DNA from: Coprinopsis marcescibilis
Lineage: Eukaryota > Basidiomycota > Agaricomycetes > Agaricales > Psathyrellaceae
Assembly (NCBI GenBank): GCA_004369085.1
Contig: ML210223.1
Location: 1-64,000, forward strand
Direction: 5' to 3'
DNA length: 64,000 nt
This document shows positions 10,610 through 22,933 of this stretch, one piece after another. The notes beneath the pieces are model-generated. The model was not told the origin of the DNA, ran no database searches, and saw only the letters and a list, made by a program, of their open reading frames with translations. Each line of letters opens with the position of its first letter. The first letter of the stretch is position 1. The position numbers and the translations under genes were made by a program.

Positions 10610-12490
10610 TCAAGGCTGTAAAACCGGCAACACGTGCATATTTCCGGATCGCGTCCCAAGCACAATCGTACCTAGACCTTCTCCGAACGCACAATGTGTG
10701 ATGTCGTCTGGAAGTTACAAAGTCAGCACTTGCCATCCCAAAACGAAGGCACTCGACTTGCCACACTCACCCCTCAGATCATAGGACGAAACCTTGAGTA
10801 TAACCTTCTTCTCGATCTCCACACAGTTGGGCCCAAGATGTTCTGCCCAATTCTCGAGTATGCGATTTGATGTGGCCCGCATATTGTGATCCCAGACCTG
10901 CACCTCTCGGCCGATGCTCGACCTCGCTCGTTCCACCCATATCGCCCGCTTGCCTTCAGGCCCAATGCAGAACGTGCTAAGGAACCCTCGAGACACTGAT
11001 GCAGGCGATTTGTGCCCGAACGGTCCAAATCCATGTAAGAATGGATTGTGCGACGTGACTGGAGTGGGAGTGTCAACTCCTGAGCTTCTGCCAACTCTTG
11101 ATGAAGAAGCCGAGCTGGATGGAGGTGCGATGGCGAGTGACATCGGGTAGACGCCGATCAAGTCAATCTCCATTTGAGGATGCATCGAGTCCTGTGGTAC
11201 GTGACGGTATGTGTCATCGGGAGTAGGGTTTGCTATGGGGACCTGTATCTTGACAAGGAATTGAAAGAGGCCTTGAATCACGTCAGAGCCTAGCATGGTG
11301 AACTCGAGTGTTTTCTGAGATTCGGTTTGCTCGACAAGACGAGGATAGGAAAAGGTGACTTCTCGGAACGTCTTGTGTTCAAAGTAGTGTTTAAATGGCG
11401 GTGGTCTATCTTCAGTTGTTCCATAATGATGAAGCTCGAGCGAACGAGTTTTCGCGATGAGGTACGGACCGACAAATCGGAGTGCAACAATTCCATTCCA
11501 CTGCATCATGTACACAATTAGTGAGCTGCATTTCAGAGGACAGATGATCATTTACTAAGAATTCGGGGTCGTCCACGTAAGCGGGTTTAATGGACGCTCT
11601 CTCCAACGTATCTTCACCCACACTGTTCCAGTTGATCAACTCCACTACCGAAGCACCACTGAACGCGACGAGCGACAAACTTGGCGAGATGGCTCGCAGA
11701 AGCTTGGGAGAATCGAGGGGAAGACGTCGGACGCGGTTGAAAAAACTGACACTGATATCACTTTGGCTGGTCGATGCCTCTGCAAATTCAATTTCATAGA
11801 CTTCCAAAAACAAGTTCCTATCAACCAGGTGAGCAAAAGTCAAAGTACGTAAGTATTTAAACAGACTCACGGAGAAACTTCTGCGACTGCCACAAAGAGC
11901 GACCTGCCCGTCTCGCCAAGCGAGGCAGAGTATGATCCCCAAGCTGTATCCTCCACAACCAGTGTCTCTCTTGGTACGGGAGCGGGACTGCCGGTGTCCA
12001 GCAGATCAAAAATGTCCATCTTTCCCTCTGCGTACACCACAAGAAGCCAGCGATCCAAAAAGATGTCAATCCCAAGGAAGTTGGCATTATCCCGCCTCTC
12101 GATTCTACCAGCTGCTACAATCCTCGGGAGCGCCCACGCAACACTGACACGATGCATCGTAGTCGCGATATGTTCCAGACTCGCTACCGGCGCGTGTTGA
12201 AATGCAAATTCATCCGAGTGATACTCTTCTTTGGAGAAGAAGGCAGAGAACTGCGCTTTGGGTAGCGTTTCCTGCTGTCGGCGCAGAATGTCGACCCAGA
12301 CGACGCGTTCTTTCGACAATTCATTTAGCCTACGACAGCACTAGCCTTTCGATATATAAGACAATCAAGAGCCAGGGGAAGTTAGACCACTTACCAGCCT
12401 GAGATTCAAAACGTCTACTATCTCCAAGCAATGAAACACTGCCAGTACCAATTCTGTCGGCAAATCCAGCAAGTTTCCAGTCAAAGTCAT
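10610..12490 (-). CDS. F-box protein
   Basis: Five exons: 12395-12490, 11871-12340, 11556-11817, 10771-11500 and 10610-10707, giving 551 aa with all frames closing. The N-terminus is an F-box: LDLPTELVLAVFHCLEIVD, then a splice, then CCRRLNELSKERVVWVDIL. F-box proteins recruit substrates to SCF ubiquitin ligases through Skp1. The remaining roughly 500 residues have no named domain that I recognise but follow the plan of many Agaricomycete F-box proteins, with beta-rich segments and a last exon reading THCAFGEGLGTIVLGTRSG, which resembles a final beta-propeller-like blade. Substrate unknown. The final intron is 63 nt, the others 53-55 nt. Confidence 0.85.
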
Positions 12491-12822
12491 AGTCCGCAAT
12501 CAGCACAATAATCCTCCGGAGTGCAGCTCCTTAGCCGTACAGTAGTAGCAGACCGAGTGGTAGAGGGTGATGGACAAGGGGAGACATACATAGAACTTGG
12601 GTAAGCTGGCAGGCCGCAAGTGTCCGAGTGGAACGCATCGCGACATCGCGGCGTTTGCCGGTATACGTCAACTACACAGCCACACACATTCGCAGACCCT
12701 CTCCTCCTCGTACTCGTCCATGTAACTCATCGGAGTTAGACTGCCCCAAAGGGAGTGATATAAAATAAATACATACCCTACTTAAGTGTTTACATACTAC
12801 ATACAATTAAATTGCAATACTA
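12491..12822. other. Intergenic spacer
   Basis: 5' flank of the F-box gene and 3' flank of the App1-type gene, both on the minus strand. No gene or notable structure seen. Confidence 0.5.
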
Positions 12823-15792
12823 TTAAGCTGAAGCCGCGGCCGCTTTCGAACTCCCAAACTCCCGATCCAGAGTCTCCGCCACCTCCGTACATTCTACCGG
12901 ATGCCTAAAAACCCTGAACACTACATGGCTGGGCATAAGCGTCCTTGCCCTCCAGACCCTAACCTGCAACTCTGCCCTCCTCCTCTCATCCACCGAATTC
13001 GAAGTTGTAGCAGTCCTCGTCATCTTCTCCACCTTTGCCTTGAATATATGTCGAAGCTTGCGGGTATCGGCACCACCACCACCACCACCACCATTCCCAT
13101 TATCCTGTAACGCAGCTGAAAGCGAGAACTGACTATGCGAAGATGAGACGGACGACGCAGACGACGCAGACGATGTCGCATCGCCTGTGCGCTGAGATCG
13201 TCGAGAAGTGGAAAGGGTCGAGGCGGACGATGAAGCCGGCCTGGTATATAATGAAGGTGGTCGAACAGCTTTCGGTGCTTCCGTGATATATTGCCGAGGT
13301 GTTGATTCGTCCACACAAGTGATAATTGGAACTGATTCGTTGGTCGACATCATCCTCGGCACTGTGTTCATTCTGGGTGTTGGGTCTGTATCTGATTCAA
13401 TCTGATCATTAATGAGAGCCCTGTCACCTGGCCTCATCTCCTCCGGCTCCCCCTGCACAATAGGCGCACTCCCATTACGCTGCGAAGGGTACATCATCCC
13501 ACTGTCAGAATCGCTTTCTCCCGCCGACTCCGCGGCCAACCTCTCCGGGTCACGATCGGTATACGCCAAGAAAGACGACAGTGAGCTGGATCTTCGTCCA
13601 GCAACGCTCAGCAAGAGCTCCGACACAGATCGCCTGCTATTAGCAATCCTTCTAGGTGGTTCAGGGTCGCCGACCACGGGGTCCTCGTCTGTAGCCAATC
13701 GCGCCTCGGAATCCATGCCGAGTGTCTTGCTCGTCGCGTGGGCAACTACTGCGTTCCATCCGGTTGGATCCTCGATTGGGTCAGTCACACCTTCTTCTGT
13801 GCTGACATCGCGAATGAATACGCCTAGGATATTCGAAGGACGCTCTCTCGCAAGGCTAGGATTGCGTCAGAGATCGAAACGAAGTAATGACAGAAGCAAA
13901 AACTTACTCGGCGTATAGCTCAAGATCCTGCTCACCACTATCACCAATCAAGAAGAACCGCGAATCAGGAAACGAATCTAGGACCTCTTCTACACCCGCG
14001 CGTTTTCTGCCTGCTGCAGTGCTCATCAAGCCATTGAATAGTGACCTTCGAGCGTATGACTTGAGTTTGATAGATCCTGTAAAAGGAATGAGGCACATTA
14101 ACACCACCAAGCTAAAAACTCCATACCCGCTGGAAGTTGAGACAATGGCAGGTACTCGTTCAAAACCGAAACGTATTCAAATGGGCCATTGGACTGTAAG
14201 AAGGTGTCAGGACCATCTCATACCATAGTGGGATCTTCACCTACAACGTAATGGAACCTCACACCTCTTTTCCACATTGAGGTATACCACTCTCCCATTC
14301 CAGGGATGATGCACTCCGTGAGCTCCTTGACAAAGACGTTATAAAATACCGCCCTGGCTCCGCTCAGGACACCCGATTTCTTTATCGTATCGTCGATATC
14401 CGAGATGACACGAATCGGGCTATGCGTTATAGGAATGTGGATCTGGGATTTCGTGGTCGTAGTCGCAGGTTGAGACGTCCTAGAAGCCCGCCGAGGACTA
14501 ACATAGCTAGGGTATGGCACATTTTGTTGTTCCGAATCAGGCAATTGCTCCAAAAGCTCAGCCACGACGACAACGTCGTGTTCCCTCTCCTCACACCCAG
14601 GTTCAGCCTGGCCAAACGCAATATGCAGCGCACGTGGGTGCACGCAGAGCTGGTCCCAGCCGACTGTGAAACGTGCTTGGAAGCTACCATCTGATGTGGT
14701 GACCACGTCTGTTGATGCCAGTGGTTTGTTGTACTCCCAGTATGTCTCGTCGTCGAGGTCATGGTGTGCATCATCCGTGGTATGAGGCGATGCAAATATG
14801 TGCAGCCGTACTTTTCTGTTAGAGACGACGCTCGACCAGAATGGCTTTAACCGCGCCTCAAGATTGGCGTGGAGTTTGTTAATGGCGTCAGATGTGAGGT
14901 TGACGAGAGATTCGCCTGGCAAAGGCCCTGCTGAGGGGCCCTGACCAAGGGTCCCGATGTCGTCGGATGGTATTGATGAGCGGTATGCGGTGTTGAAAGC
15001 CTCATCAATTTCGTCTGGACGAGGCGGAAGGTGGATTGGCCCAGTTTCGGCCAAAAGCTCCTCTGTAGAACGGGTTGGCTGGTGTGGAAGGGCAGCATCA
15101 TGCACAAGCTTTGGTAATGAAGCAAAACCTGGACATCGTTAGCCTCGGGATATGCTGTTAAAAACAACCCTACCTTTGGCCAATCTTATGAACGCCCTAT
15201 GTGATCGACTCAAAGTATCTCTATTCGGATAGCTAATGGCATAGCCAGAGGTAAAGACCTCAACTTCAAACGGCGTTGGTCCTATAGGACCTTGAGCAGT
15301 TAACCAGGGTTAGCCAAAGGAATACTCACCAGTAGGATTCACTCTAGGCGAACCATTCGCGTACTTTTTTGTTGCCCAACCAGGAAACAGTGTGATCACC
15401 TCTGTGGTGTCAGACATAGAGCTCGAGCTTGACGCCAGGCTCGTCCTACTCTGCGAGTCCATGCCTCGCCCAGCATAATATCCACTCGCAGCTAGTCCAA
15501 GGCCCACTCCACGAGTTTTGGCCTTGCTTAGCTTGTCCCCAGCCCATTCTCGCCATCCCTGCTTCCTTGGCTGGTTGTGTTGTTCCATTGTTGGACTCGA
15601 GTTGGTACTGCTGTAGGTTCTGCTGTGACTAAGTGAAGTAAACGACCCCGAGGAGCTTGAATTCGAATGCGACGTAGTCAAGTGTGTTGTGAACGAGGAA
15701 ATCCTGGACCTGGAGCTACCTGGGTTCCCGCCAGAAACATATAATCCCGCACGATGCATTTCAGACGATTCTGAGTTTAGATTAGACGACAT
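12823..15792 (-). CDS. APP1: App1-type phosphatidate phosphatase
   Basis: Six exons: 15330-15792, 15174-15281 or -15290, 14245-15128, 14127-14193, 13908-14076 and 12823-13855, about 907-910 aa. The catalytic domain shows the HAD-like DxDxT motif in VISDIDDTIKKSGVLSG, followed by VFVKELTECIIPGM, YVSNGPFEY and FFLIGDSGEQDLELYA, all characteristic of the App1/DUF2183 family. Yeast App1 dephosphorylates phosphatidate to diacylglycerol at actin patches and acts in endocytosis. The N-terminal 150 residues are Ser-rich, and the C-terminal 330 residues are low complexity with an all-Gly run coded by an ACC-type microsatellite (13071-13092). An ATG 105 nt upstream (15897) is in frame, so the start is uncertain. 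The first intron has two in-frame acceptors 9 nt apart. Confidence 0.87.
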
Positions 15793-16387
15793 AGAGGCAT
15801 TTGTGTCGGGCTGCCTGAGTCCGTCAACGTCGTCGTTGGTGGTGGTTGAAACCAGAAATAATTGGCGAGCGCAGCGATCTTTGTCAAAGCGGTACATACG
15901 TCACCGCCATTTTCATTCCGCACCCGCTCGCGATTTGGAATTTCTGTTTCCTCAGTTGTATCTCTCTTTGCTTTGCACCACCGTCGCGACTTCGACAGAG
16001 ACTCGACCACGCCAGCGTCGGGGACGTCTCAAACCGATGGGAATTATTGGATCTACAAATCACGAAAAAGTCAACACTGGCCGGCGGCCAGATCACGACG
16101 AGGGTTCTCAGAACTGATACAGAACGGAGAATATTCCCATAAAGGCTTCCGATTTCAGGGCAATATCAGCGTGCAGGGGCAGCTATATTGGGCCCTGTAG
16201 AATGTCTGCGTGGTCACCCGTAGCTGTGGGGAAATAGCGGTGATAGCATATGAAGAAGGGCGTTAAAAGGGTACGCCTAGTTCTGGCTGGTTCGCGCGCC
16301 GTTATACCCCACACTGACCTCTTTTTTCTATCTCTCTTTCTTATATTCTCAGGACTTAACCAGTCATATTCGTGCTCTAGGCGTAAA
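15793..16387. other. Divergent promoter region of App1-type and P450 genes
   Basis: About 600 bp between divergent start codons. It probably contains both promoters and the 5' untranslated regions. The stretch just left of the P450 ATG is pyrimidine-rich (around 16319-16350), as is common near fungal transcription starts. Confidence 0.5.
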
Positions 16388-18866
16388 ATGCCCTGGATTA
16401 CACCGGGCGTCGACTTTCTCTTTGGCAGTCTCGTAGTCCCAACTGTGTTGCACTATGGGATTGCGAGTGTCGGATTGAGGGTATTGGCAGACAAGGGCGT
16501 TGGAGTGCCACGTGTTTCGTCGTGGGCTGTCTTCTCGCTGGCGTTGCTCGCCGTACCAGCCAAGTTCTTCTTCAACGCCGCCTATTCTTACTGGGAAAAT
16601 GAGCGGGAAGCGGAGAGGAGAGGGGCGCGCCTTGCACCTCTACTTCAAGGAAAGATTCCCGGAAACCTCGACGAGCTCAATCGTTTGTTGAACTGCTGGA
16701 GGTTTGGATACCCAGGCATGTTTCTTTTTTGTGTCGCAATGGAACAAGAGCTGAATCCATCGCAATAGGTGACGGACTGAGAGAACTCATTGATGAACTC
16801 GGCCCTGCATTTAACGTTCGCTTCTTATTCTCGGACGGCATCTTCACGGTTGAACCTGAGCATGTCAAACTTATCCTGAGCACAGATTTCAACAACTACG
16901 TCAAAGGTTTGCCCCAAATCCTCTTCTGTAACGTTCTCGAAACTAATTCGGATGATCAGGGGAACGGTTCCAATTCGCGGTATCCGCTCTCCTCGGTTCT
17001 GGCGTCTTCAATTCCGACGGAGAAATGTGGAAGTATGCACACAATTACTGTTGCTAAGCCATTCAGCTTATGTTTTATGTGCAGGTTCCACCGCTCAATG
17101 ACGCGTCCCTTTTTCTCTCGAGAACGCGTAACAGACCTCGAACGGTTTGATAGGCATACTCAAAACGCTCTCACTCTGCTCCTACAAACAGCCAAAACCG
17201 GATATGCAGTCGACTTCCAGGTACAGATACCCTGCCCAACCTCCTCATTCCAGAAACCACTGACCTCAATCCCATTCAACTAGGACATAATGCAACGACT
17301 TAGCCTCGACGTAGCCACCGACCTCCTCTTCGGTGCCTGTGTCAACAGCCTCCAAGTATCCACGGACGACCTTGCCCTCCCCTTCAATCACCCAAATTAC
17401 ATTGAAGGTCAATCAACCAGGGAAAACGCCTTCAGCAAAGCCTTCTTGGATGCCCAAATTATCATCACCGAACGCGAACGAAATGGTTGGATGTGGCCCT
17501 TGTTCGAGATTTTCGGAGATAAATCCAAGGCACCTATGGTAGCTGTGAGCAAATTTTTGGACCCAATCATCCAGGAAGCTATCAGGAAGAATGCCGAAAG
17601 GACGAGCATAGACGGAAATAAGGACGTCGAAGAGGCAGAAACGTTGCTAGATAACCTAGTCAAGTCGACTTCAGGTCTGCTTTTATTCTTGGAGTCTGAA
17701 AGATTCTCTTTGTCTGATATAGCCATGATGCAGATCATAACGTTCTCCGGGACCAAACCCTCAACATCCTCTTGGCTGGCCGCGACACTGTGAGCCTTCT
17801 TTCTTGACGGTACTTTCCAGCGTCATTGAAACCAAATTCGAAACTTAGATTTCCGCTGTGCTCACTTTCACAACTTATCTCCTCTCGTTACACCCGGAAG
17901 TTACGGAACGTCTCCGACAAGAAATCATCAACCGAGTCGGATCTTCTCGATCCCCTACCTATGACGACGTCAGGGAAATGAAGTACTTGCGTGCTGTGAT
18001 CAATGGTACGCCTACTCCTTCTATGACTTCGTTCTCGCGTGCTGACAGAACTTTACAGAGAGTATGCGACTTTTGCCTCCTGTGTGAGTTGAGAAACTCC
18101 TTTCGTTAATTAGATCCTATTTTACTGAGAACCTATCCCTCAGCCCCATGGATGTCCGGTGAGTAGAGTCCATCCGCCTACAATTAATCGAATAACTCAT
18201 TTGCCATATTTGTTCAGGGAATGTGTGAACGGGGCTGTCTGGCCTTCACCTGACCCAACCAAGAAACCAATCTACATCCCACCAGGTGCATCGTAAGCCG
18301 TCCCGCCCTTGATCGTCGTTTCGTATGTAGACTGACAACTGTGGCCTATTGAAGGACACCATATGGTCCGATCCTCATCCACACACGCAAGGATTTATGG
18401 GGTCCAGACGCAGACGAATTCGACCCGGACAGGTTCATTGACGATCGAGTCCGCAAGTACCTTGTCCCAAACCCTTTCATCTTCATCCCATTCAATGCCG
18501 GGCCCCGTATCTGTCTGGGACAGCAAGTACGCCTAACATTTCACTCTGTATCGTAAATCTTTGGCTGACTACATGCTTCCCAGTTCGCATATAACCAAGT
18601 GTCATTTGTCCTCGTCCGACTTTTGCAGCAATTCTCTTCGTTCGCGATGGACGAGGAGGCATTCCACCCCTCTGTCCGCGTTCCAAAGGAGTGGGCAGAG
18701 GTGGGCAAGACGAGTCGAAAAGCCAAGGAACGGTTCCGTCCCAAAATCGTACTCACTATGGCTTGCGACGTACGTATTTTCATGGTATGTAGTGCGAATC
18801 GAGACTGACTTCTGGTCATTTCAGGGAGGAATGTGGTTGAAACCCCGGGTCGTGGATACCCAATGA
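16388..18866 (+). CDS. Cytochrome P450, CYP63-like
   Basis: Thirteen exons: 16388-16715, 16769-16906, 16960-17032, 17085-17220, 17284-17674, 17734-17789, 17849-18005, 18059-18083, 18144-18158, 18218-18292, 18355-18526, 18584-18769 and 18825-18866, total 597 aa. All P450 landmarks are present: hydrophobic N-terminal anchor, C-helix [18 protein letters not shown]-helix LLAGRDT, K-helix ESMR (ExxR), FDPDRF, and the heme loop [10 protein letters not shown] with its cysteine ligand. Length and sequence resemble white-rot CYP63 enzymes, which oxidise alkanes and aromatic or xenobiotic compounds; the substrate here is unknown. The first intron needs a GC donor (CCAG/GCATGT) to give the expected YPGDGL join. 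Two micro-exons of 25 and 15 nt lie just after the ExxR region. Confidence 0.9.
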
Positions 18867-19140
18867 TTTGGTGTAACATGCGCCTCTGCTTCGATAACTA
18901 TAGCCCCATCCACCGCAGATACTCGTGAATAAATACAATTATGATGTGCGACAACTAGAATAAAATACGCCTATAATTTACAACAATTTGAAAGCAAGAG
19001 CATGATGCATGATGTTTGATGATGTCGATAGTCCTTTACAAAGTGATACTGTTGAACAGTTGCCCAGCCCCTCATCCACGTTATCGTCGTTCCAACCCTC
19101 GTTACGCATTATGCTCCTAATCCGACCGCAACCCACACTA

Positions 19141-22100
19141 CTATCTCTGTTGTTGCTGTTGTTGCTGCTGTTGTTTCGCCAAGTTTGCCGCCATCATGGC
19201 CGTCGCCTGGGGCCCCATCTGACGCTGCTGCTGCATAGCATTTAACCTCGCATGTTGCTGCTGCTGTTGCAACTGCTGCACCTGCTGCACCTGCGCTGCA
19301 GTCAAATTCGGAACACCACCAGAAACAACAGACCCTCCCCTCCCAGCCATCTGCTGCCAAGCGACATATTGCTGCATTTGCTGGGGACTCGGTTGCGTCG
19401 AGGCCTGTATCTGTTGCGCATGTTGTTGACCCCCGGCCGCCTGCTGCTGTTGTCGTTGTTGTTGTATCGCTTGGTAAAAGGCCATTTGCTGTTGATAATG
19501 CTGGAATTGCTGCGATGTCATGCCCCCCTGTGCCTGTTGTTGAACCTGGAATTGCTGTACTTGCGGTTGTGGTTGCGACTGTTGCTGCTGCTGCTGCTGT
19601 TGTTGTTGCTGGAGCTGAAGCTGCTGCATGTGTTGGAGCTGAAGGCGTTGTTGGTATTGCGCATTTTGAAGTTGAGGATTCTGAACTTGGGCCGTCGATT
19701 GTGTCTGCATCGGAGTAGGCTGACGTTGTTGCTGTTGCTGCTGCACCTGGGCTTGTTGAGCAGTCTGAAGCTGAGCTTGCTGCATCTGCGGTGTCCGTAG
19801 CTGAGCTTGCTGCATCTGCGGCGTCCGTAGCTGCTGGGTCTGCATTTGCGGTGTTCGGAGCTGTTGCGCCTGCATTTGAGGCGTCCTCAACTGCTGATGT
19901 TGCGTTTGTGGCGTCCTGAGTTGCTGGTTCTGGATTTGAGGGGTGCGGAGCTGCTGCGTCAGTTGCGGAGTCTGAATATTCGACTGCTGCTGAATCGGGT
20001 GAGCAGCCTGCGGCTGAACCTGTTGCGGCGACCGCTGAGCGCTCAAGCCACCATTTCCTCCAGCAACAGGCGTAGCGGCGGCCCTGGCAGCGTTTGCTTG
20101 TGCTACGTTTATGATGTGGTTTTGCTGGTTCGCGTTTGGCGCGCCAGGACGCAGGGCGGCGGGATTGTAAGGCATCGCGAATGTGTATTGTCCGCTTGGA
20201 GCCTGAACCTGCTGAGCCGCCTGTTGTTGGTGTTGGTGTTGGTGTTGGTGTTGAGCTTGGACAGGAGTCAGTGTTCGCTGGAACTGTTGCTGCTGGAGGG
20301 TAGCATGAGCTGCCTGGGCCTGAGCTTGATTTGGCTGTAGAGGTTGAACATGCACCGACATGGGACTGGCGCGAGACGGTGAAGGTGTTCCCACATTTGA
20401 TGGACCTTGCGAAGTGGGGACAGCCAACGTCTGCGGTGTGGCCCGGCCCGCCTGGTTTGCGGCGGCTGCTGCAGCTGCCACACTGGCCGTTGGCGCAGTG
20501 TTCGCAGGCGACCTCCCTGCAACCGGCACCCCTTTCAGCTGTTGCTCTTGCGCCTCCTTGAATTGCTCCTGTTGTGCGTTCCAGCTCTTCGTTTGCTCCT
20601 GCAACCCCGCGACCTCGCTGTAAAGCTTTTGAAATCTTTGCCTCAGCGACATATCGTTGGGAGCTGCATTCATTTGTGCTTGGAGTGCTGTGAGTTCCTG
20701 GAAACCGCGATAAACCCCGCCTCTCATGGTCAAGATAATTTTCTGCATTTCTCCAGGGTGGTGGACGAGCGGTGGTTGCACCCCTGCTTGCGCCGCTGTC
20801 GTGCGCGGAGAGGAAGCAGCATTCGTTGCAACAAGCTTCGGTTCAGCTATAGGACGTTGTGACGCCGCAACCTGGAAGGAGGTCATAGATGATTGTTCTT
20901 GCTTTACTGTAGTTGACTGTCCAGCTGTATTCGGAGAGGCAGCGGAAGCTACGGGGGTAGGCGCAGTTGCCGTCGGTGTAGGTGTTCCTTGAACCGGCTG
21001 TCCTTGGCCTTGCCCCTGTGCCTGTACCTGCCCTTGCGCAGCCTGGTTGTTGAGGTGATGATGTTGCTGAAGTTGCAATAACGCTTGCTGCGAAAAAAGA
21101 TGCTGGTTTCCCGCATACGTCTTCGACGCCTGTACCTCCTGCAGCATCCGGAACTGCTGCTGTTGCTGTGGATTCAAAGCAGCGATTGCGGACGACGTCA
21201 CTGGAACTGTCGTGGTCGCTGTAAAGTTATTCTGTTCTGGAGCAGATGAGGTCGACTGAGTGGTCTGGACTGGTGTCGGTGCTTCAGTAGACGCTGCGGG
21301 AGGTGCTGTCACCGACTGCGCTGCTCTTGCTGCCTCTGTCGCGGCATGAACATTTGCATACACTTGCGGTGTCATTCCTGGACTCGCAATAGCCGCAGGT
21401 GCAGACTGAGTGATGAAGTGGTGGTTCACTGGTGGGTAGGAAGCCGTCACGATCTGCGGCGTCGGTGCAGGTTTGGGCGTTTCGATTCGACGGTTGTCTA
21501 CTGGAGTCGAAAGTGGAGCGGGTGTTGGGATGTCGGGAACCGGCCGTCGCGGCGGTGGTCCAAAGAGGTAGTAATGGTTGGGGTGTCTGGGTGGATTTTC
21601 GGCTTGAGTTTTCGCGGAGATATGCTTCTCTCGTTTGTGTTTGGCAAACGTATCCAAAAGAGAGTAACTAGGATTTCTTAGCACATGGCAACGACATTCC
21701 TGAATATACGTACGTCCTGTTGAGTTTGCCCTGAGGGCGGGGAGACATGAATGCCATAATCTTAGCCTTGCGTCCCTTCTCAGACTCGTCTTCCTCTGGT
21801 TCTGAAGTGGTAGCCTTGCGCTTTAGCGACATGGGTACTGTTGGCGTAGAAGCACGCAAGACGTGGTTTGCTATCCTTGTCAAATGTGGATTAGGATCTA
21901 AGCAAAGCGGGGGAGCAGTTGCGAGCTGCGACATGGAATTAGCACAAATCACAAGTCTAAACCCCAGAACATACCAGCAACGTCGCCTCTACTTCAAGAG
22001 CATCACTATCCGTCCATCTTCCTCCGTACTTCTGGTTTAAACTGCAAATGTCCGCGTATATAGTTTCCGGGTTGGGGTGAAGAATAACTCGCGTTCGGTC

Positions 22101-22517
22101 TGGCTCCCCCTGCTGTCCGCCCTTGCTTTGCTGAACACGATAGTCTAGTAGTTCGACGATCATGCATCCTGTAGACAAGCTTTAGTCCTCCGAACAGCAA
22201 GAACGCATTATTCAGACTTACCCTCATAAAAAGGAACCCGGGCATTGTCGAACAAATCCAAAAAGTCTACGGGTATCCTGTGTGCTCGTATATCGTCTAG
22301 CAAGCTCTGAAACAGCCTTAAGTGTTTCTCTAGCCCTCAGTGCAGTTCGTAAACTCACAGCCATCTGGTTCTGATACAGAAATTTCGACCCGTTGTTGAG
22401 AATCCAATAGTCGGCATGGAGGTGGATCGCAAGTGATGGTGGATCGTCCTTTGTTCTGTCCAAAAGCTCCTCGACGTACCGCGTCCGATTGTAGCTCTCC
22501 AAGAGACCCAGCGCCAT
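19141..22517 (-). CDS. SPT20: Spt20, SAGA complex subunit
   Basis: Five exons: 22359-22517, 22222-22306, 21975-22168, 21714-21925 and 19141-21667 (or -21676), about 1058 aa. The N-terminal 230 residues match the Spt20 domain: ESYNRTRYVEELLDRTKDD, IHLHADYWILNNGSKFLYQNQ, then SLLDDIRAHRIPVDFLDLFD, GCMIVELLDYRV and LHPNPETIYADICSLNQKYGG. Spt20 holds the SAGA histone acetyltransferase/coactivator complex together. The remaining 830 residues form a long Gln/Pro/Ala-rich region with pure Gln runs and a 30-bp tandem repeat. The start is uncertain: the frame stays open upstream to about 22592 without an ATG, so 22517 is the first in-frame ATG, but a short upstream exon is possible. The fourth intron has two in-frame acceptors 9 nt apart (37 or 46 nt intron). 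Confidence 0.88.
19771..19980 (-). repeat. 30-bp in-frame tandem repeat in SPT20
   Basis: Six consecutive 30-bp units (19771-19950) followed by a seventh degenerate one encode a 10-residue repeat of the form QLRTPQMQxQ. Units 19771-19800 and 19801-19830 differ by a single base; the others diverge mostly at third positions and in the variable residue. Each repeat places one TP dipeptide in an otherwise neutral Gln-rich context. Confidence 0.85.
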
Positions 22518-22933
22518 TCGTCTAAGCTGCTGGTCGTCGTCCGCCGATGGTGGTAGGCATGGAGGGCCGAGTGCCACAATTGACGGCGACAATGGGTATG
22601 TGACTAATCAGGAGGTCACGAGAGCAGATTGGCTTGGCATTCCTGGACAATGGCGCCCACGGCTACCGCCATTTGAGCAGCAAAATAGTGTCGATTATTC
22701 TTGCTACCAAAGCCTTACACCATTACTTTGGAATAAACATCTCTCCGAAGGGCTCTGACAATTGTTGACCTTCGCCTGGCAGAATCCACGATTTAACCGA
22801 CCTTCCGTTGCGAGTGGAACCTGGAGAAACGACTTGCAAGTATTTGAATCGTATATATGTGACTAGCTCATAGTACAGGAATAGTTTACGCAGCTGGTCC
22901 GACAGCACACTCATGAAGCCCATATAGAGAAAA
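22518..22933. other. SPT20 5' flank and NACHT-TPR 2 3' flank
   Basis: About 415 bp on the minus-strand path from the NACHT-TPR 2 stop to the SPT20 start. The part up to 22592 is in frame with SPT20 and could belong to it. The rest holds the promoter and a 3' untranslated region. Confidence 0.5.

Noticed and set aside
13071..13092. ACC/GGT microsatellite as a possible regulatory repeat
   Set aside because: It lies within the APP1-like coding frame and codes for a Gly run, so it is a low-complexity coding repeat.
20221..20256. GTTGGT tandem run
   Set aside because: Encodes a His/Gln alternation inside the Spt20 Gln-rich tail; no separate element.
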